A stretch of DNA of 64,000 nt from Pseudomonas sp. S35. Lineage in GTDB: Bacteria > Pseudomonadota > Gammaproteobacteria > Pseudomonadales > Pseudomonadaceae. The position numbers and the translations under genes were made by a program. Positions within the stretch are counted from its first letter, which is position 1. Each line of letters begins with the position of its first letter. The notes under the pieces are model-generated. The model saw nothing but the letters and a program-made list of their open reading frames with translations, made no database searches and had not been told where the DNA came from. Positions 17,019-26,187 of the stretch are shown here, piece by piece. The stretch spans positions 6,158,001 to 6,222,000 of the forward strand of contig NZ_CP019431.1 in the NCBI RefSeq assembly GCF_009866765.1. Reading direction: 5' to 3'.

Positions 17019-17924
17019 ATGACACTCTGGTCCGATCTGCCCCCCGAACTCTCCCACAGCGGCGTGCGCCCGGCTGATCGGCTTGGATTTACCCTGTTCC
17101 TGGCGGCATTGATTCATCTGGCGTTGATCCTCGGCGTGGGTTTTACCCTGGTCGAACCCAAACAGATCACCCAGACCCTGGAAATCACCCTCGCCACCTT
17201 CAAAAGCGAAAAGAAGCCCGAGAAGGCGGACTTTATCGCCCAGGACAACCAGCAAGGCAGCGGCACCCTCGATAAGAAAGCCATCCCCAAGACCACTGAA
17301 GTGGCGCCCTTTCAGGACAACAAAGTCAACAAAGTCACGCCACCGCCGGTGCCCAAGCCCGAGGTCAAGCAGGCCGCACCCAAGGCCACCGTGACCACCA
17401 TCGCGCCCAAACCGCAAAAAGCCCCAGTCCAGCGCGAAAAAACCAAGACTGAGCCGCAGCCACAACCGGTGAAACCAGCGCCCACGTTTGACAGTTCGCA
17501 GCTCTCCGATCAGATCTCCAGCCTGGAAGCCGAGCTGGCCAACGAACAGCAGTTGTACGCCAAGCGCCCGCGCATCTACCGCCTGAACGCGGCCTCGACC
17601 ATGCGTGACAAGGGCGCCTGGTATAAGGACGAGTGGCGCAAAAAAGTTGAGCGCGTCGGCAACCTCAACTACCCGGAAGAGGCACGGCGCCAGCAGATCT
17701 ACGGGAATTTGCGTCTATTGGTGTCAATCAACCGCGACGGCTCGTTATATGAAGTGCAGGTGCTGGAGTCCTCCGGCCAGCCACTGCTGGACCAGGCCGC
17801 CCAGCGCATCGTGCGCCTGGCCGCGCCCTTCGCGCCGTTTACCGGCGACCTGAACGATGTGGATCGACTCGAAATCATCCGCACCTGGAAATTCGCCAAG
17901 GGTGATCGACTCTCCAGCAACTGA
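17019..17924 (+). CDS. TonB-family energy transducer (TonB3-like)
   Basis: A 301-residue protein with one N-terminal membrane helix (about residues 23-47, LGFTLFLAALIHLALILGVG). A long Lys/Pro/Gln-rich periplasmic linker (about 65-160) and a C-terminal TonB domain (LNYPEEARRQQIYGNLRLLV and EVQVLESSGQPLLDQAAQRI) follow. The position between gshB and algH is that of P. aeruginosa tonB3, which has been linked to type IV pilus assembly and twitching rather than iron uptake; the pil operon next door fits. It carries no exbBD. Its function here is transferred by synteny and is not shown by sequence alone. Confidence 0.85.
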   Translation: MTLWSDLPPELSHSGVRPADRLGFTLFLAALIHLALILGVGFTLVEPKQITQTLEITLATFKSEKKPEKADFIAQDNQQGSGTLDKKAIPKTTEVAPFQDNKVNKVTPPPVPKPEVKQAAPKATVTTIAPKPQKAPVQREKTKTEPQPQPVKPAPTFDSSQLSDQISSLEAELANEQQLYAKRPRIYRLNAASTMRDKGAWYKDEWRKKVERVGNLNYPEEARRQQIYGNLRLLVSINRDGSLYEVQVLESSGQPLLDQAAQRIVRLAAPFAPFTGDLNDVDRLEIIRTWKFAKGDRLSSN

Positions 17925-17937
17925 TCACACCCACCCT

Positions 17938-17957
17938 TGTAGGAGCGAGCTCCTACA
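17938..17957. terminator. Palindromic hairpin after the TonB gene
   Basis: TGTAGGAGCGAGCTCCTACA is a perfect inverted repeat with 9-bp arms and a GA loop, 13 bp after the stop codon. It belongs to the TAGGAGC-GCTCCTA group of Pseudomonas extragenic palindromes and probably ends or stabilises the transcript. No U-tract follows. Confidence 0.5.
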
Positions 17958-18030
17958 GAAAAGCCGACAGCGCTGTATTCGGGTCACGTCCAGCTTGTCA
18001 GTTCGCCCCTCCAACGCCACACTAGTGGAC

Positions 18031-18600
18031 ATGAAAAATGTCAGCCCGACCTACCTCAAGCACCAATTCCTGATCGCCATGCCCCATATGGCCGACCCGA
18101 ACTTTGCGCAGACCTTGACCTACATCGTCGAGCACACCGCCAATGGTGCGATGGGGTTGGTGGTGAACCGCCCGCAAACGCTGAACCTGGCCGATATCCT
18201 CGAACAACTGCGCCCCGAGATCGACCCGCCGGCCCGTTGCCAGAGCGTGCCGATCTATATCGGCGGGCCGGTACAGACTGATCGCGGCTTCGTGCTGCAC
18301 CCGACCGGGCCTAAGTTCCAGGCCACGGTGGACCTGGACGGTGTGTCGCTGTCCACTTCCCAGGATGTGTTGTTTGCCATCGCCGACGGCGTAGGCCCTG
18401 AACACAGCGTCATCACCCTGGGATACGCCGGCTGGGAAGCCGGGCAGTTGGAAGCCGAACTGGCCAGCAATGCCTGGCTGACCTGCCCCTTCGACGCCGA
18501 CATCCTGTTCAACACCGCCAGCGAACTGCGCCTGGAAGCGGCCGCAGCCAAACTGCGGGTCAACCTCAGCCTGTTGACCAGCCAGGCGGGGCACGCCTGA
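18031..18600 (+). CDS. algH: YqgE/AlgH family protein
   Basis: A 189-residue cytoplasmic protein of the UPF0301 family. Family landmarks are LKHQFLIAMPHMADPNFAQT, NGAMGLVVNRP, IYIGGPVQTDRGFVLHP and ITLGYAGWEAGQLEAELASN. ATG 18031 matches the conserved N-terminus; the open frame runs back into the TonB gene. Biochemical activity is not established; the name comes from an alginate-regulation phenotype in P. aeruginosa. Its stop overlaps the ruvX start (TGATG), as in most gammaproteobacteria, so the two are translated together. Confidence 0.92.
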   Translation: MKNVSPTYLKHQFLIAMPHMADPNFAQTLTYIVEHTANGAMGLVVNRPQTLNLADILEQLRPEIDPPARCQSVPIYIGGPVQTDRGFVLHPTGPKFQATVDLDGVSLSTSQDVLFAIADGVGPEHSVITLGYAGWEAGQLEAELASNAWLTCPFDADILFNTASELRLEAAAAKLRVNLSLLTSQAGHA

Positions 18601-19037
18601 TGGCCTTGCGTCTGATCCTCGGTTTTGACTACGGCACCAAACAGATCGGCGTAGCGGTCGGCCAGGTCATCACCGGCCAGGCTCGCGAGCTGTGCACCCT
18701 GAAAGCCCAGAACGGCATACCGGACTGGAACCAGGTCGAAGCCCTGATCAAGGAGTGGAAGCCCGACGCGGTGGTGGTCGGCCTGCCCCTGAACATGGAC
18801 GGCACCCCGAGCGATATGTGCCTGCGCGCCGAAAAGTTCGCCCGCCGCCTCAATGGCCGCTACAACATCCCCTTCTATACCCACGACGAGCGCCTGACCA
18901 CCTTTGAAGCCAAGGGTGAGCGCCGTGACCGTGGCGGGCAGAAGGGCAGCTATCGCGACAACCCGGTGGACGCCATCGCCGCCGCCTTGCTGTTGCAGGG
19001 CTGGCTGGATGAAAACACCGCTTTATTTGAATCCTGA
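18600..19037 (+). CDS. ruvX: Putative pre-16S rRNA nuclease / Holliday junction resolvase YqgF (RuvX)
   Basis: A 145-residue RNase H-fold protein. The catalytic acidic residues are in [15 protein letters not shown], in the conserved [10 protein letters not shown] and in the final [18 protein letters not shown]. The family takes part in 16S rRNA 5' maturation and was earlier proposed as a Holliday junction resolvase. Translation is coupled to algH. It lies upstream of pyrR, separated by a long REP-type inverted repeat. Confidence 0.93.
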   Translation: MALRLILGFDYGTKQIGVAVGQVITGQARELCTLKAQNGIPDWNQVEALIKEWKPDAVVVGLPLNMDGTPSDMCLRAEKFARRLNGRYNIPFYTHDERLTTFEAKGERRDRGGQKGSYRDNPVDAIAAALLLQGWLDENTALFES

Positions 19038-19062
19038 CTGGCGCAGCTTGCCTGTCGCTTTT

Positions 19063-19177
19063 TGTAGGAGTGAGAGGGACGCCTAGTTCTTGCTCGCGAA
19101 AAACGTCAACGATAACGCATGAAACCTGGATGACCGCGGTGCCTGTGAGTTCTTCGCGAGCAAGCTTGCTCCTACAC
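19063..19177. repeat. Long imperfect inverted repeat (BIME-like) between ruvX and pyrR
   Basis: The ends TGTAGGAG and GCTCCTACA, with inner CTTGCTCGCGAA facing TTCGCGAGCAAGCTTG, form a cruciform-capable element of about 115 bp. It is of the TGTAGGAGC class, distinct from the GGGGGCTTGCCCCC class elsewhere in the window. Confidence 0.7.
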
Positions 19178-19204
19178 ACTATCGCCTACCTTGAAGGAGC
19201 CACC

Positions 19205-19711
19205 ATGAGCCTGCCCAATCCCGCCGAACTGATCAGCCAGATGGCGACACGCCTCAACGCGCACCTGGAACACCGTGCCATCAGCGAACCGCGCTTTATT
19301 GGCATTCGCACCGGCGGTGTGTGGGTGGCCCAGGCGCTGCTGGAAGAACTGGGCAGCGATTCTCCCCTGGGCACGCTGGACGTGTCGTTCTACCGCGACG
19401 ACTTCAGCCAGAACGGTCTGCACCCGCAAGTGCAACCGTCGGCCCTGCCGTTCGAGGTCGAAGGCCAGCATCTGGTGCTGATCGACGACGTGCTGATGAG
19501 CGGCCGCACCATCCGCGCAGCCATGAACGAACTGTTCGACTACGGCCGCCCGGCCAGTATCACGCTGGTCTGCCTGCTGGACCTGGACGCCGGCGAGCTG
19601 CCGATCAGCCCGGATGTGGTCGGCGCCACACTGTCGCTGCAAGCCCAGCAACGGGTAAAATTGTCCGGTCCCACGCCGCTCGAACTCGAACTGCAAGACC
19701 TTGCCCTTTAA
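19205..19711 (+). CDS. pyrR: Bifunctional pyr operon regulator / uracil phosphoribosyltransferase
   Basis: A 168-residue type I phosphoribosyltransferase. The PRPP-binding loop is [20 protein letters not shown], and [20 protein letters not shown] is the PyrR N-terminal motif. It makes UMP from uracil and PRPP. In Gram-positive bacteria PyrR also binds mRNA attenuators, while in Pseudomonas it has been described as influencing pyrimidine gene expression. ATG 19205 follows a GAAGGAG ribosome site. It precedes pyrB by 24 bp in a pyrR-pyrB-pyrC' operon. Confidence 0.93.
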   Translation: MSLPNPAELISQMATRLNAHLEHRAISEPRFIGIRTGGVWVAQALLEELGSDSPLGTLDVSFYRDDFSQNGLHPQVQPSALPFEVEGQHLVLIDDVLMSGRTIRAAMNELFDYGRPASITLVCLLDLDAGELPISPDVVGATLSLQAQQRVKLSGPTPLELELQDLAL

Positions 19712-19735
19712 ACCGCCTTGTAAAGAGTCCCCGCG

Positions 19736-20740
19736 ATGACGCCTCTAGATGCCAAGCGCCCGCTGCAGCTCAATGCTCAGGGCCAGTTGCAACATTTCTT
19801 GTCCCTCGACGGTTTGCCCCGCGAACTGCTCACCGAAATCCTCGACACTGCCGACTCGTTCCTCGAAGTCGGTGGCCGGGCGGTGAAGAAGGTCCCGCTG
19901 CTGCGCGGCAAAACCATCTGCAACGTGTTCTTCGAGAACTCGACCCGCACCCGCACCACCTTTGAACTGGCGGCCCAGCGGTTGTCGGCCGACGTGATTA
20001 CACTGAACGTGTCCACTTCGTCGGCGAGCAAGGGCGAAACCCTGCTTGACACCCTGCGTAACCTGGAAGCTATGGCCGCCGATATGTTCGTGGTGCGCCA
20101 CGGCGACTCCGGCGCCGCGCATTTCATCGCCGAGCATGTGTGCCCGCAGGTGGCGATCATCAACGGCGGCGACGGCCGTCACGCGCACCCGACCCAGGGC
20201 ATGCTCGACATGCTCACCATCCGCCGACACAAGGGCGGCTTTGAAAACCTCTCGGTGGCCATCGTCGGCGACATCCTGCACTCACGTGTGGCGCGCTCGA
20301 ACATGCTGGCCCTGAAAGCCCTGGGTTGCCCGGATATCCGCGTGATCGCGCCCAAAACCCTGCTGCCCATCGGGATCGAGCAATACGGCGTGAAGGTCTA
20401 CACCGACATGACCCAAGGCCTCAAGGATGTGGACGTGGTGATCATGCTGCGCCTGCAACGCGAGCGCATGGCCGGCGGCCTGCTGCCGAGCGAGGGTGAG
20501 TTCTACCGCCTGTTCGGCCTGACCACTGCACGACTGGCCGGTGCCAAGCCGGATGCCATCGTGATGCACCCAGGCCCGATCAACCGAGGGGTGGAGATTG
20601 AGTCGGCGGTGGCCGACGGCAACCAATCGGTGATTCTCAACCAGGTGACCTACGGCATCGCCGTACGCATGGCGGTGATGTCCATGGCCATGAGCGGGCA
20701 AACCGCGCAACGTCAATTCGAGCAGGAGAACGCCCAGTGA
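19736..20740 (+). CDS. pyrB: Aspartate carbamoyltransferase catalytic subunit
   Basis: A 334-residue enzyme catalysing carbamoyl phosphate plus aspartate to carbamoyl aspartate, the committed step of UMP synthesis. The carbamoyl-phosphate loop is [25 protein letters not shown] holds a further substrate motif, and the aspartate-binding end is [12 protein letters not shown]. Like other Pseudomonas ATCases it is slightly longer than the E. coli chain at its N-terminus. It overlaps the pyrC' start by 4 bp, consistent with assembly of the two proteins into one complex. Confidence 0.97.
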   Translation: MTPLDAKRPLQLNAQGQLQHFLSLDGLPRELLTEILDTADSFLEVGGRAVKKVPLLRGKTICNVFFENSTRTRTTFELAAQRLSADVITLNVSTSSASKGETLLDTLRNLEAMAADMFVVRHGDSGAAHFIAEHVCPQVAIINGGDGRHAHPTQGMLDMLTIRRHKGGFENLSVAIVGDILHSRVARSNMLALKALGCPDIRVIAPKTLLPIGIEQYGVKVYTDMTQGLKDVDVVIMLRLQRERMAGGLLPSEGEFYRLFGLTTARLAGAKPDAIVMHPGPINRGVEIESAVADGNQSVILNQVTYGIAVRMAVMSMAMSGQTAQRQFEQENAQ

Positions 20741-22011
20741 AGCTCAGCATTCTTGGCGCTCGCGTTATCGACCCGGCCAGTGGCCTGGATCAAGTCACCG
20801 ATCTTCATCTGGAAGCCGGCAAGATCATTGCCATCGGCGCCGCCCCCAGCGGTTTCAGCCCCAACGAAACGATCGACGCCAAAGGCCTGGTAGCCGCGCC
20901 TGGGCTGGTGGACCTGAACGTCGCCCTGCGCGAGCCGGGCTACAGCCGCAAAGGCACCATTGCCAGCGAGACCCGCGCCGCAGCCGCCGGTGGCGTGACC
21001 AGCCTGTGCTGCCCACCGCACACCAAGCCGATCCTCGACACGTCAGCCGTGACCGAGCTGATCCTCGACCGCGCCCGCGAAGCCGGCAATTGCAAAGTGT
21101 TCCCCATCGGCGCCCTGAGCAAAGGCCTGGAAGGCGAACAACTGGCCGAGCTGATCGCCCTGCGCGACGCCGGTTGCGTCGCCTTCGGCAACGGCCTGGA
21201 GAGTTTCCGCAGCACCCGCACCCTGTGTCGCGCCCTGGAATACGCGGCCACCTTCGATCTGACGGTGATCTTCCACTCCCAGGATCGCGACCTGGCCGAA
21301 GGCGGCCTGGCCCATGAAGGCGCCGTTGCCAGTTTCCTCGGCTTGCCGGGCATCCCGGAAACCGCCGAAACCGTGGCCCTGGCCCGCGACCTGTTGCTGG
21401 TGGAGCAAAGCGGCGTACGCGCACACTTCAGCCAGTTGACCAGCGCACGGGGCGTGGCATTGATCGCGCAGGCCCAGGCCCGCGGCTTGCCGGTGACGGC
21501 GGATGTGGCGCTGTATCAGTTGATTCTGACGGATGAAGCGCTGATCGACTTCTCCAGCCTGTACCACGTGCAACCGCCGCTGCGCACCCTGGCCGACCGT
21601 GACGGTTTGCGCGCGGCAGTCAAATCCGGTGTGGTCTCGGCGATTTCCAGCCACCACCAACCCCATGAGCGCGATGCCAAGCTGGCACCGTTTGGCGCGA
21701 CCGAGCCGGGCATCAGCAGCGTCGAGCTGTTGCTGCCATTGGCGATGACCTTGGTGGAAGACGGGTTGCTGGACTTGCCGACGCTGCTGGCACGCTTGAG
21801 CGCCGGCCCGGCCGAAGCCTTGCGCCTGCCGGCCGGTAAGTTGGCAGTGGGTGCGGCGGCGGACTTGGTGTTGTTTGACCCGGCCAGCTCCACGGTTGCC
21901 GGGGAGCACTGGCTGTCGAAGGGTGAAAACTGCCCGTTCATCGGCCATAGCCTGCCGGCCACGGTGCGTTATACCTTGGTGGATGGGCGGATCAGCTACC
22001 AAGCGCTCTAA
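20737..22011 (+). CDS. pyrC': Dihydroorotase-like non-catalytic subunit of ATCase (PyrC')
   Basis: A 424-residue amidohydrolase-fold protein. Active dihydroorotases carry a metal-binding HxH in the first barrel strand; here the motif reads [11 protein letters not shown], so both His are replaced. This matches the inactive PyrC' (PyrX) of Pseudomonas, which is required structurally for the large PyrB-PyrC' aspartate transcarbamoylase. A separate active dihydroorotase is expected elsewhere. The start is GTG at 20737, overlapping the pyrB stop. Note [20 protein letters not shown] and the C-terminal amidohydrolase end [11 protein letters not shown]. Confidence 0.93.
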   Translation: MKLSILGARVIDPASGLDQVTDLHLEAGKIIAIGAAPSGFSPNETIDAKGLVAAPGLVDLNVALREPGYSRKGTIASETRAAAAGGVTSLCCPPHTKPILDTSAVTELILDRAREAGNCKVFPIGALSKGLEGEQLAELIALRDAGCVAFGNGLESFRSTRTLCRALEYAATFDLTVIFHSQDRDLAEGGLAHEGAVASFLGLPGIPETAETVALARDLLLVEQSGVRAHFSQLTSARGVALIAQAQARGLPVTADVALYQLILTDEALIDFSSLYHVQPPLRTLADRDGLRAAVKSGVVSAISSHHQPHERDAKLAPFGATEPGISSVELLLPLAMTLVEDGLLDLPTLLARLSAGPAEALRLPAGKLAVGAAADLVLFDPASSTVAGEHWLSKGENCPFIGHSLPATVRYTLVDGRISYQAL

Positions 22012-22024
22012 AGCGGAGACAGTA

Positions 22025-22056
22025 AATGTGGGAGGGGGCTTGCCCCCTCCCACATT
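22025..22056. repeat. Perfect REP palindrome after pyrC'
   Basis: AATGTGGGAGGGGGC, TT, then its exact reverse complement: 15-bp arms. It lies between the convergent pyrC' and TM2 genes and may act as a bidirectional terminator. Confidence 0.85.
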
Positions 22057-22081
22057 GGTTCTCTATTTAACGTTTGAGAGC

Positions 22082-22510
22082 TCAGCGACCCGAATTGCGC
22101 TCGGCATTGCGGATCGAAATCTGCGTATTCAACGTCCAGAAGTCATACAGCACCCCCACCGAGAACAACCCAAGCGTCAGCAGGTAGATCAGGCCACTGA
22201 TCCATTTGCCCTGGTACATGCGGTGCACGCCGAACACCCCCAGAAACGTCAACAGAATCCACGCCACATTGTATTCGATAGGGCCCGCGGTAAAACGCAG
22301 GTCCGCCTCACGGTCCATGGCCGGGATCAGGAAAAAGTCGATCAGCCAGCCAATGCCCAACAGCCCAAGGGTGCAAAACCAGATCGTGCCGGTCACCGGC
22401 TTGCCGTAATAGAAGCGATGCGCGCCAGTAAACCCGAAAATCCAGAGCAGGTAACCGACCACCTTGCTGTGGGTGTCTTGTTGCGGACCCGCCTGTTGAT
22501 AGGTGTTCAT
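22082..22510 (-). CDS. TM2 domain-containing membrane protein
   Basis: A 142-residue protein with two TM2-type repeats. Each has a G-x-x-G-x-H-R-x-Y motif before a membrane hairpin: GFTGAHRFYYGKPVTGTIWF near residue 26 and GVFGVHRMYQGKWISGLIYL near residue 92. Four membrane helices are predicted. The N-terminus (MNTYQQAGPQQDTHSK) is short and polar. TM2 proteins are widespread in bacteria with no defined biochemical role. It is monocistronic and convergent with pyrC'. The 250-bp gap to the divergent NlpC gene holds AT-rich promoter-like sequence but no site I can name. Confidence 0.82.
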   Translation of the reverse strand: MNTYQQAGPQQDTHSKVVGYLLWIFGFTGAHRFYYGKPVTGTIWFCTLGLLGIGWLIDFFLIPAMDREADLRFTAGPIEYNVAWILLTFLGVFGVHRMYQGKWISGLIYLLTLGLFSVGVLYDFWTLNTQISIRNAERNSGR

Positions 22511-22760
22511 CGCGTACCTCTTTTGCGTCGATAGATAAATTTTTTCATTTTCTTTGTGACTTTTTTACGGGCGCCCGACGTACGGCAAATGGTATCTTCC
22601 CTGCCCTGAAAGCCTTATGCCACCTGACTTGTGTAGGACAATTGCGGCGATTCGTCGCGTATTTCCTGATTTTGACGTCAAGGTTCAGTCGACAAACGGC
22701 CTGAGAACGACACAAAAAGCTGTTATAAAGTTGCGCGCAAACCCATAAGAGCCACGCCTA

Positions 22761-23396
22761 ATGCGACCATTTTTAAAGACATGGCTAACCATTTGCCTAT
22801 TAATGCCACTGGCCGCCCACGCCACCAATCGTGAGCAAAGACTTCCAAACGTTAATGGTTTCACCCCTAAAGTCCACAGCACGCCGAGCACTGCCAAATC
22901 GGTAAAGCCCACCGTCAGCCGCCCGACTCAACTGAGCAAGGCCCACGGCAAGACAGTGCCTGGCCTCGTGGCCGTCAACACCAAGCAGAGCAGCACCGTC
23001 CTCAGCCGCGCCGTCAACGTGCTCGGTACACCTTATCGTTGGGGCGGCAGCAGCCCAAGTAAAGGGTTCGACTGCAGCGGCCTGGTGAAATATGCGTTCA
23101 ACGACGTCGCCGCCGTGGATCTGCCGCGCACTTCCAACGCCATGGCCGCCGGCCACGGGCAGAAGGTTGACCGCAAGGACCTGAAACCGGGTGACCTGCT
23201 GTTCTTCAAACTCAAGAGCCGCCAGGTGAACCACGTTGCTATTTACCTGGGCAACGACCGCTTTATCCACGCACCGCGTCGTGGCAAGTCGGTCAGTATC
23301 GACACGCTGAAAAAGCCGTTCTGGGACAAGAACTACGTGATTGCCAAGCGGGTGCTGCCGAAAGAGCAGAACACCTTGCGAGTCGTCCAGCGCTGA
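22761..23396 (+). CDS. NlpC/P60 (C40) family cell-wall peptidase
   Basis: A 211-residue exported protein. Residues 1-21 form a signal peptide (TWLTICLLMPLAAHA). After a basic, low-complexity linker, the NlpC/P60 domain starts near residue 78. The catalytic Cys105 is in GFDCSGLVKYAF and the His158 in NHVAIYLGNDRFIHAPR. Such enzymes cut peptide cross-links or stem peptides in peptidoglycan. The C-terminal tail is basic. It lies beside pilT, where P. aeruginosa carries pilU; here pilU is missing. Its precise substrate bond cannot be told from sequence. Confidence 0.88.
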   Translation: MRPFLKTWLTICLLMPLAAHATNREQRLPNVNGFTPKVHSTPSTAKSVKPTVSRPTQLSKAHGKTVPGLVAVNTKQSSTVLSRAVNVLGTPYRWGGSSPSKGFDCSGLVKYAFNDVAAVDLPRTSNAMAAGHGQKVDRKDLKPGDLLFFKLKSRQVNHVAIYLGNDRFIHAPRRGKSVSIDTLKKPFWDKNYVIAKRVLPKEQNTLRVVQR

Positions 23397-23420
23397 TCTG
23401 AAGCTGGAATGCAGTAGTCA

Positions 23421-23514
23421 ATGTGAGAGGGGGCTTGCTCCCGATCGCGGTGAATCAGTCAGCTTATCTGTACCTGACCCACTGCAATCGGGGGCAAGCC
23501 CCCTCCCACATTTG
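23421..23514. repeat. BIME: two inverted REP copies
   Basis: A degenerate REP (ATGTGAGAGGGGGCTTGCTC) and an inverted full copy (TCGGGGGCAAGCCCCCTCCC) about 45 bp apart, between the convergent NlpC and pilT genes. Confidence 0.8.
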
Positions 23515-23534
23515 ATTTTCATGCCCGCAAGACC

Positions 23535-24569
23535 TCATATGTCTGCCGGCACCCTCGCCTTCTCCCTTGCCTCTTCCCGGCTGATCACGCCCTCCGTGAC
23601 CAACGCCTTCAAACTCATATCCAACGTCTTCATCCCCAACGCCCCGCCGGTCTGGATCGCCGAGACCATCTGCGCCACCTTGTCCTCACGAATCAAATTA
23701 CGAATGGCCGGCGTGCCCAACATGATTTCATGGGCCGCCACGCGCCCGCCGCCGAGTCGCTTCACCAGCACCTGTGACACCACCGCCTGCAACGACTCCG
23801 ACAGCATCGAGCGCACCCTGGCTTTTTCACCGACCGGGAACACGTCCACCAGCCTGTCCACGGTCTTTGCCGCCGAGCCGGTGTGCAGGGTGCCAAATAC
23901 CAAATGCCCGGTTTCAGCCGCCGTCAGCGCCAGGCGGATGGTTTCCAGGTCACGCAGTTCGCCCACCAAGATCACGTCGGGGTCTTCACGCAGCGCCGAG
24001 CGCAAGGCCGCCGAAAAACTGTGAGTGTCGCGGTGCACCTGCCGTTGGTTGATCAGCGAGCTTTTCGGCCTGTGGATAAATTCGATGGGGTCTTCCAGCG
24101 TGAGGATGTGCTGACGCCGATGCTGGTTGAGGTGATCGATCATCGCCGCCAGGGTGGTGGACTTGCCTGAGCCAGTGGGCCCGGTCACCAGCACCAGGCC
24201 GCGCGGCAACTGCGCAATACGCTGGAACACCTCTCCCAGGCCCAGGCTTTCCAGGCTTTTGACCTCGGCTGCAATGGTGCGGAACACCGCGCCCATGCCA
24301 CGAGCCTGCTGGAACACATTCGCCCGGAACCGCGCCACACCGGGCAGCTCGAAGGCAAAATCGGTTTCAAGAGAGGTTTCGAAATCCTTTCGTTGGTATT
24401 GGCTGAGCAGTGGGCTGAGCAAATCCGCCACTTGCGCAGCTGACAGTGGCGGCCAATCCAGCGGCCACACTTCGCCATCCACCCGCAGCATCGGCGCCAG
24501 GCCGGCCGACAAATGCAGGTCGGAGGCGCCTCGGCGCACGCCGGCCACCAGCAATTCAGTGATATCCAT
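23535..24569 (-). CDS. pilT: Type IV pilus retraction ATPase PilT
   Basis: A 344-residue hexameric ATPase that depolymerises pilin and powers twitching. The N-terminal PAS-like region begins MDITELLVAGVRRGASDLHL. Walker A GPTGSGKST is at residues 130-138. The Asp box is LTLEDPIEFIH, Walker B is LREDPDVILVGELRDLETI, and the His box is TGHLVFGTLHT. The PilT-specific AIRNLIRED retraction motif is present. ATG 24569 is the conserved start. In P. aeruginosa pilU follows pilT in an operon, but here the next gene is convergent. It is divergent from yggS with 57 bp between them. Confidence 0.95.
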   Translation of the reverse strand: MDITELLVAGVRRGASDLHLSAGLAPMLRVDGEVWPLDWPPLSAAQVADLLSPLLSQYQRKDFETSLETDFAFELPGVARFRANVFQQARGMGAVFRTIAAEVKSLESLGLGEVFQRIAQLPRGLVLVTGPTGSGKSTTLAAMIDHLNQHRRQHILTLEDPIEFIHRPKSSLINQRQVHRDTHSFSAALRSALREDPDVILVGELRDLETIRLALTAAETGHLVFGTLHTGSAAKTVDRLVDVFPVGEKARVRSMLSESLQAVVSQVLVKRLGGGRVAAHEIMLGTPAIRNLIREDKVAQMVSAIQTGGALGMKTLDMSLKALVTEGVISREEAREKARVPADI

Positions 24570-24626
24570 AGGGCTTTCCATTTCCAGTAGAATGCCGCGG
24601 ACTCCATATCCACGGGCGCATCTTGA

Positions 24627-25322
24627 ATGTCGACGATAGCAGACAACATCGGCCTGGTTAGCCAGCGCATCCGCGCCGCAGCCGACGCCGTGCAGCGTGA
24701 CGCAAGCAGCATCCACCTGCTGGCCGTGAGCAAGACCAAACCCGCGCAAGCCGTGCGCGAAGCCTATGCCGCCGGGATGTGCGACTTTGGCGAAAACTAT
24801 CTACAGGAAGCCTTGGGCAAACAGGCCGAATTGACCGACCTGCCCTTGAGTTGGCACTTCATCGGCCCCATTCAATCGAACAAGACGCGCGCTATCGCCG
24901 AGAACTTCGCCTGGGTGCATTCCGTGGACCGCCTCAAAATTGCACAACGCCTGTCTGAACAACGCCCGGCCGACCTGCCACCGCTCAATATTTGCATCCA
25001 GGTCAACGTCAGTGGCGAAGCCAGCAAGTCCGGCTGTACGCCCGCCGACCTGCCGGCCCTGGCCAACGCGATCAGCGCCCTGCCGCACCTGAAACTGCGG
25101 GGCTTGATGGCGATTCCCGAGCCGACCGACGATCGGGCCGAACAAGACGCCGCGTTCGCCAGCGTTCGCGACCTGCAAGCCAGTTTGAACCTGCCGCTGG
25201 ACACACTTTCCATGGGCATGAGCCACGACCTTGAGTCGGCCATCGCCCAAGGCGCCACCTGGGTGCGGATCGGTACCGCCCTGTTTGGCGCCCGCGACTA
25301 CGGCCAGCCATCCAATGGCTGA
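24627..25322 (+). CDS. yggS: Pyridoxal-phosphate homeostasis protein YggS
   Basis: A 231-residue single-domain TIM-barrel protein related to the N-terminal domain of alanine racemase. The PLP-binding lysine is in LLAVSKTKPAQAVREAYAAG. FGENYLQEALGKQ and LSWHFIGPIQSNKTRAIAEN are family signatures, and MSMGMSHDLESAIAQGATWV-like residues bind the phosphate near the C-terminus. It has no known catalysis and buffers PLP pools. It heads yggS-proC-yggT, a gene order conserved widely in proteobacteria. Confidence 0.94.
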   Translation: MSTIADNIGLVSQRIRAAADAVQRDASSIHLLAVSKTKPAQAVREAYAAGMCDFGENYLQEALGKQAELTDLPLSWHFIGPIQSNKTRAIAENFAWVHSVDRLKIAQRLSEQRPADLPPLNICIQVNVSGEASKSGCTPADLPALANAISALPHLKLRGLMAIPEPTDDRAEQDAAFASVRDLQASLNLPLDTLSMGMSHDLESAIAQGATWVRIGTALFGARDYGQPSNG

Positions 25323-25346
25323 CTTCCATTTAGCTAAGGACCAGTC

Positions 25347-26165
25347 ATGAAAGACACGCGTATTGCCTTTATCGGCGCCGGTAACATGGCGGCCAGCCTG
25401 ATCGGTGGCCTGCGGGCCAAGGGCCTCGACGCTGCACAGATTCACGCCAGCGACCCGGGCGCCGAAACACGCGCCCGAATCACAGCAGAACATGGCATCG
25501 ACACCTTCGCCGACAACGCCGAGGCCATCCAGGGCGTCGACGTGATCGTACTGGCGGTCAAGCCGCAGGCCATGAAGGCCGTGTGCGAGAGCCTGCGCCC
25601 GAACCTGCAACCACACCAATTGGTGGTCTCCATTGCCGCTGGCATCACCTGCGCCAGCATGAACAACTGGCTCGGCGCCCAACCGATCGTACGTTGCATG
25701 CCCAACACCCCGGCACTGCTGCGCCAGGGCGTGAGCGGCCTGTACGCGACCGCCGAAGTCAGCGCCGAACAGCGCGACCAGGCCCAGGCGCTGCTGTCCG
25801 CCGTGGGCATCGCCCTGTGGCTGGAACAGGAGCAGCAACTGGACGCGGTTACCGCCGTGTCCGGCAGCGGCCCGGCGTACTTCTTCCTGCTGATCGAAGC
25901 CATGACCGCAGCCGGTGTGAAACTGGGCCTGCCGCAGGACATCGCCGAGCAACTGGCCGAGCAAACCGCCCTGGGCGCCGCGACAATGGCCGTCGCCAGC
26001 GACGTGGATGCCGCCGAGTTGCGCCGTCGGGTCACCTCCCCTGGCGGCACCACGCAGGCGGCCATCGAATCATTCCAGGCCGGAGGCTTTGAAGCCTTGG
26101 TGGAAAAAGCACTGGGTGCCGCGGCACATCGTTCGGCCGAAATGGCCGAGCAGCTGGGTAAATAG
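25347..26165 (+). CDS. proC: Pyrroline-5-carboxylate reductase
   Basis: A 272-residue NAD(P)H-dependent enzyme making L-proline from pyrroline-5-carboxylate, the last step of proline synthesis. The Rossmann start is RIAFIGAGNMAASLIGGLRA. The substrate-binding C-terminal domain contains VSGSGPAYFFLLIEAMTAAG and RRRVTSPGGTTQAAIESF, both diagnostic. It follows yggS by 24 bp and precedes yggT by 22 bp. Confidence 0.97.
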   Translation: MKDTRIAFIGAGNMAASLIGGLRAKGLDAAQIHASDPGAETRARITAEHGIDTFADNAEAIQGVDVIVLAVKPQAMKAVCESLRPNLQPHQLVVSIAAGITCASMNNWLGAQPIVRCMPNTPALLRQGVSGLYATAEVSAEQRDQAQALLSAVGIALWLEQEQQLDAVTAVSGSGPAYFFLLIEAMTAAGVKLGLPQDIAEQLAEQTALGAATMAVASDVDAAELRRRVTSPGGTTQAAIESFQAGGFEALVEKALGAAAHRSAEMAEQLGK

Positions 26166-26187
26166 TCGTCTCCCTACGAAGGAATAC

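Noticed and set aside
20737..22011. PyrC' as an active dihydroorotase
   Set aside because: The metal-binding HxH is replaced ([11 protein letters not shown]), matching the known non-catalytic subunit.
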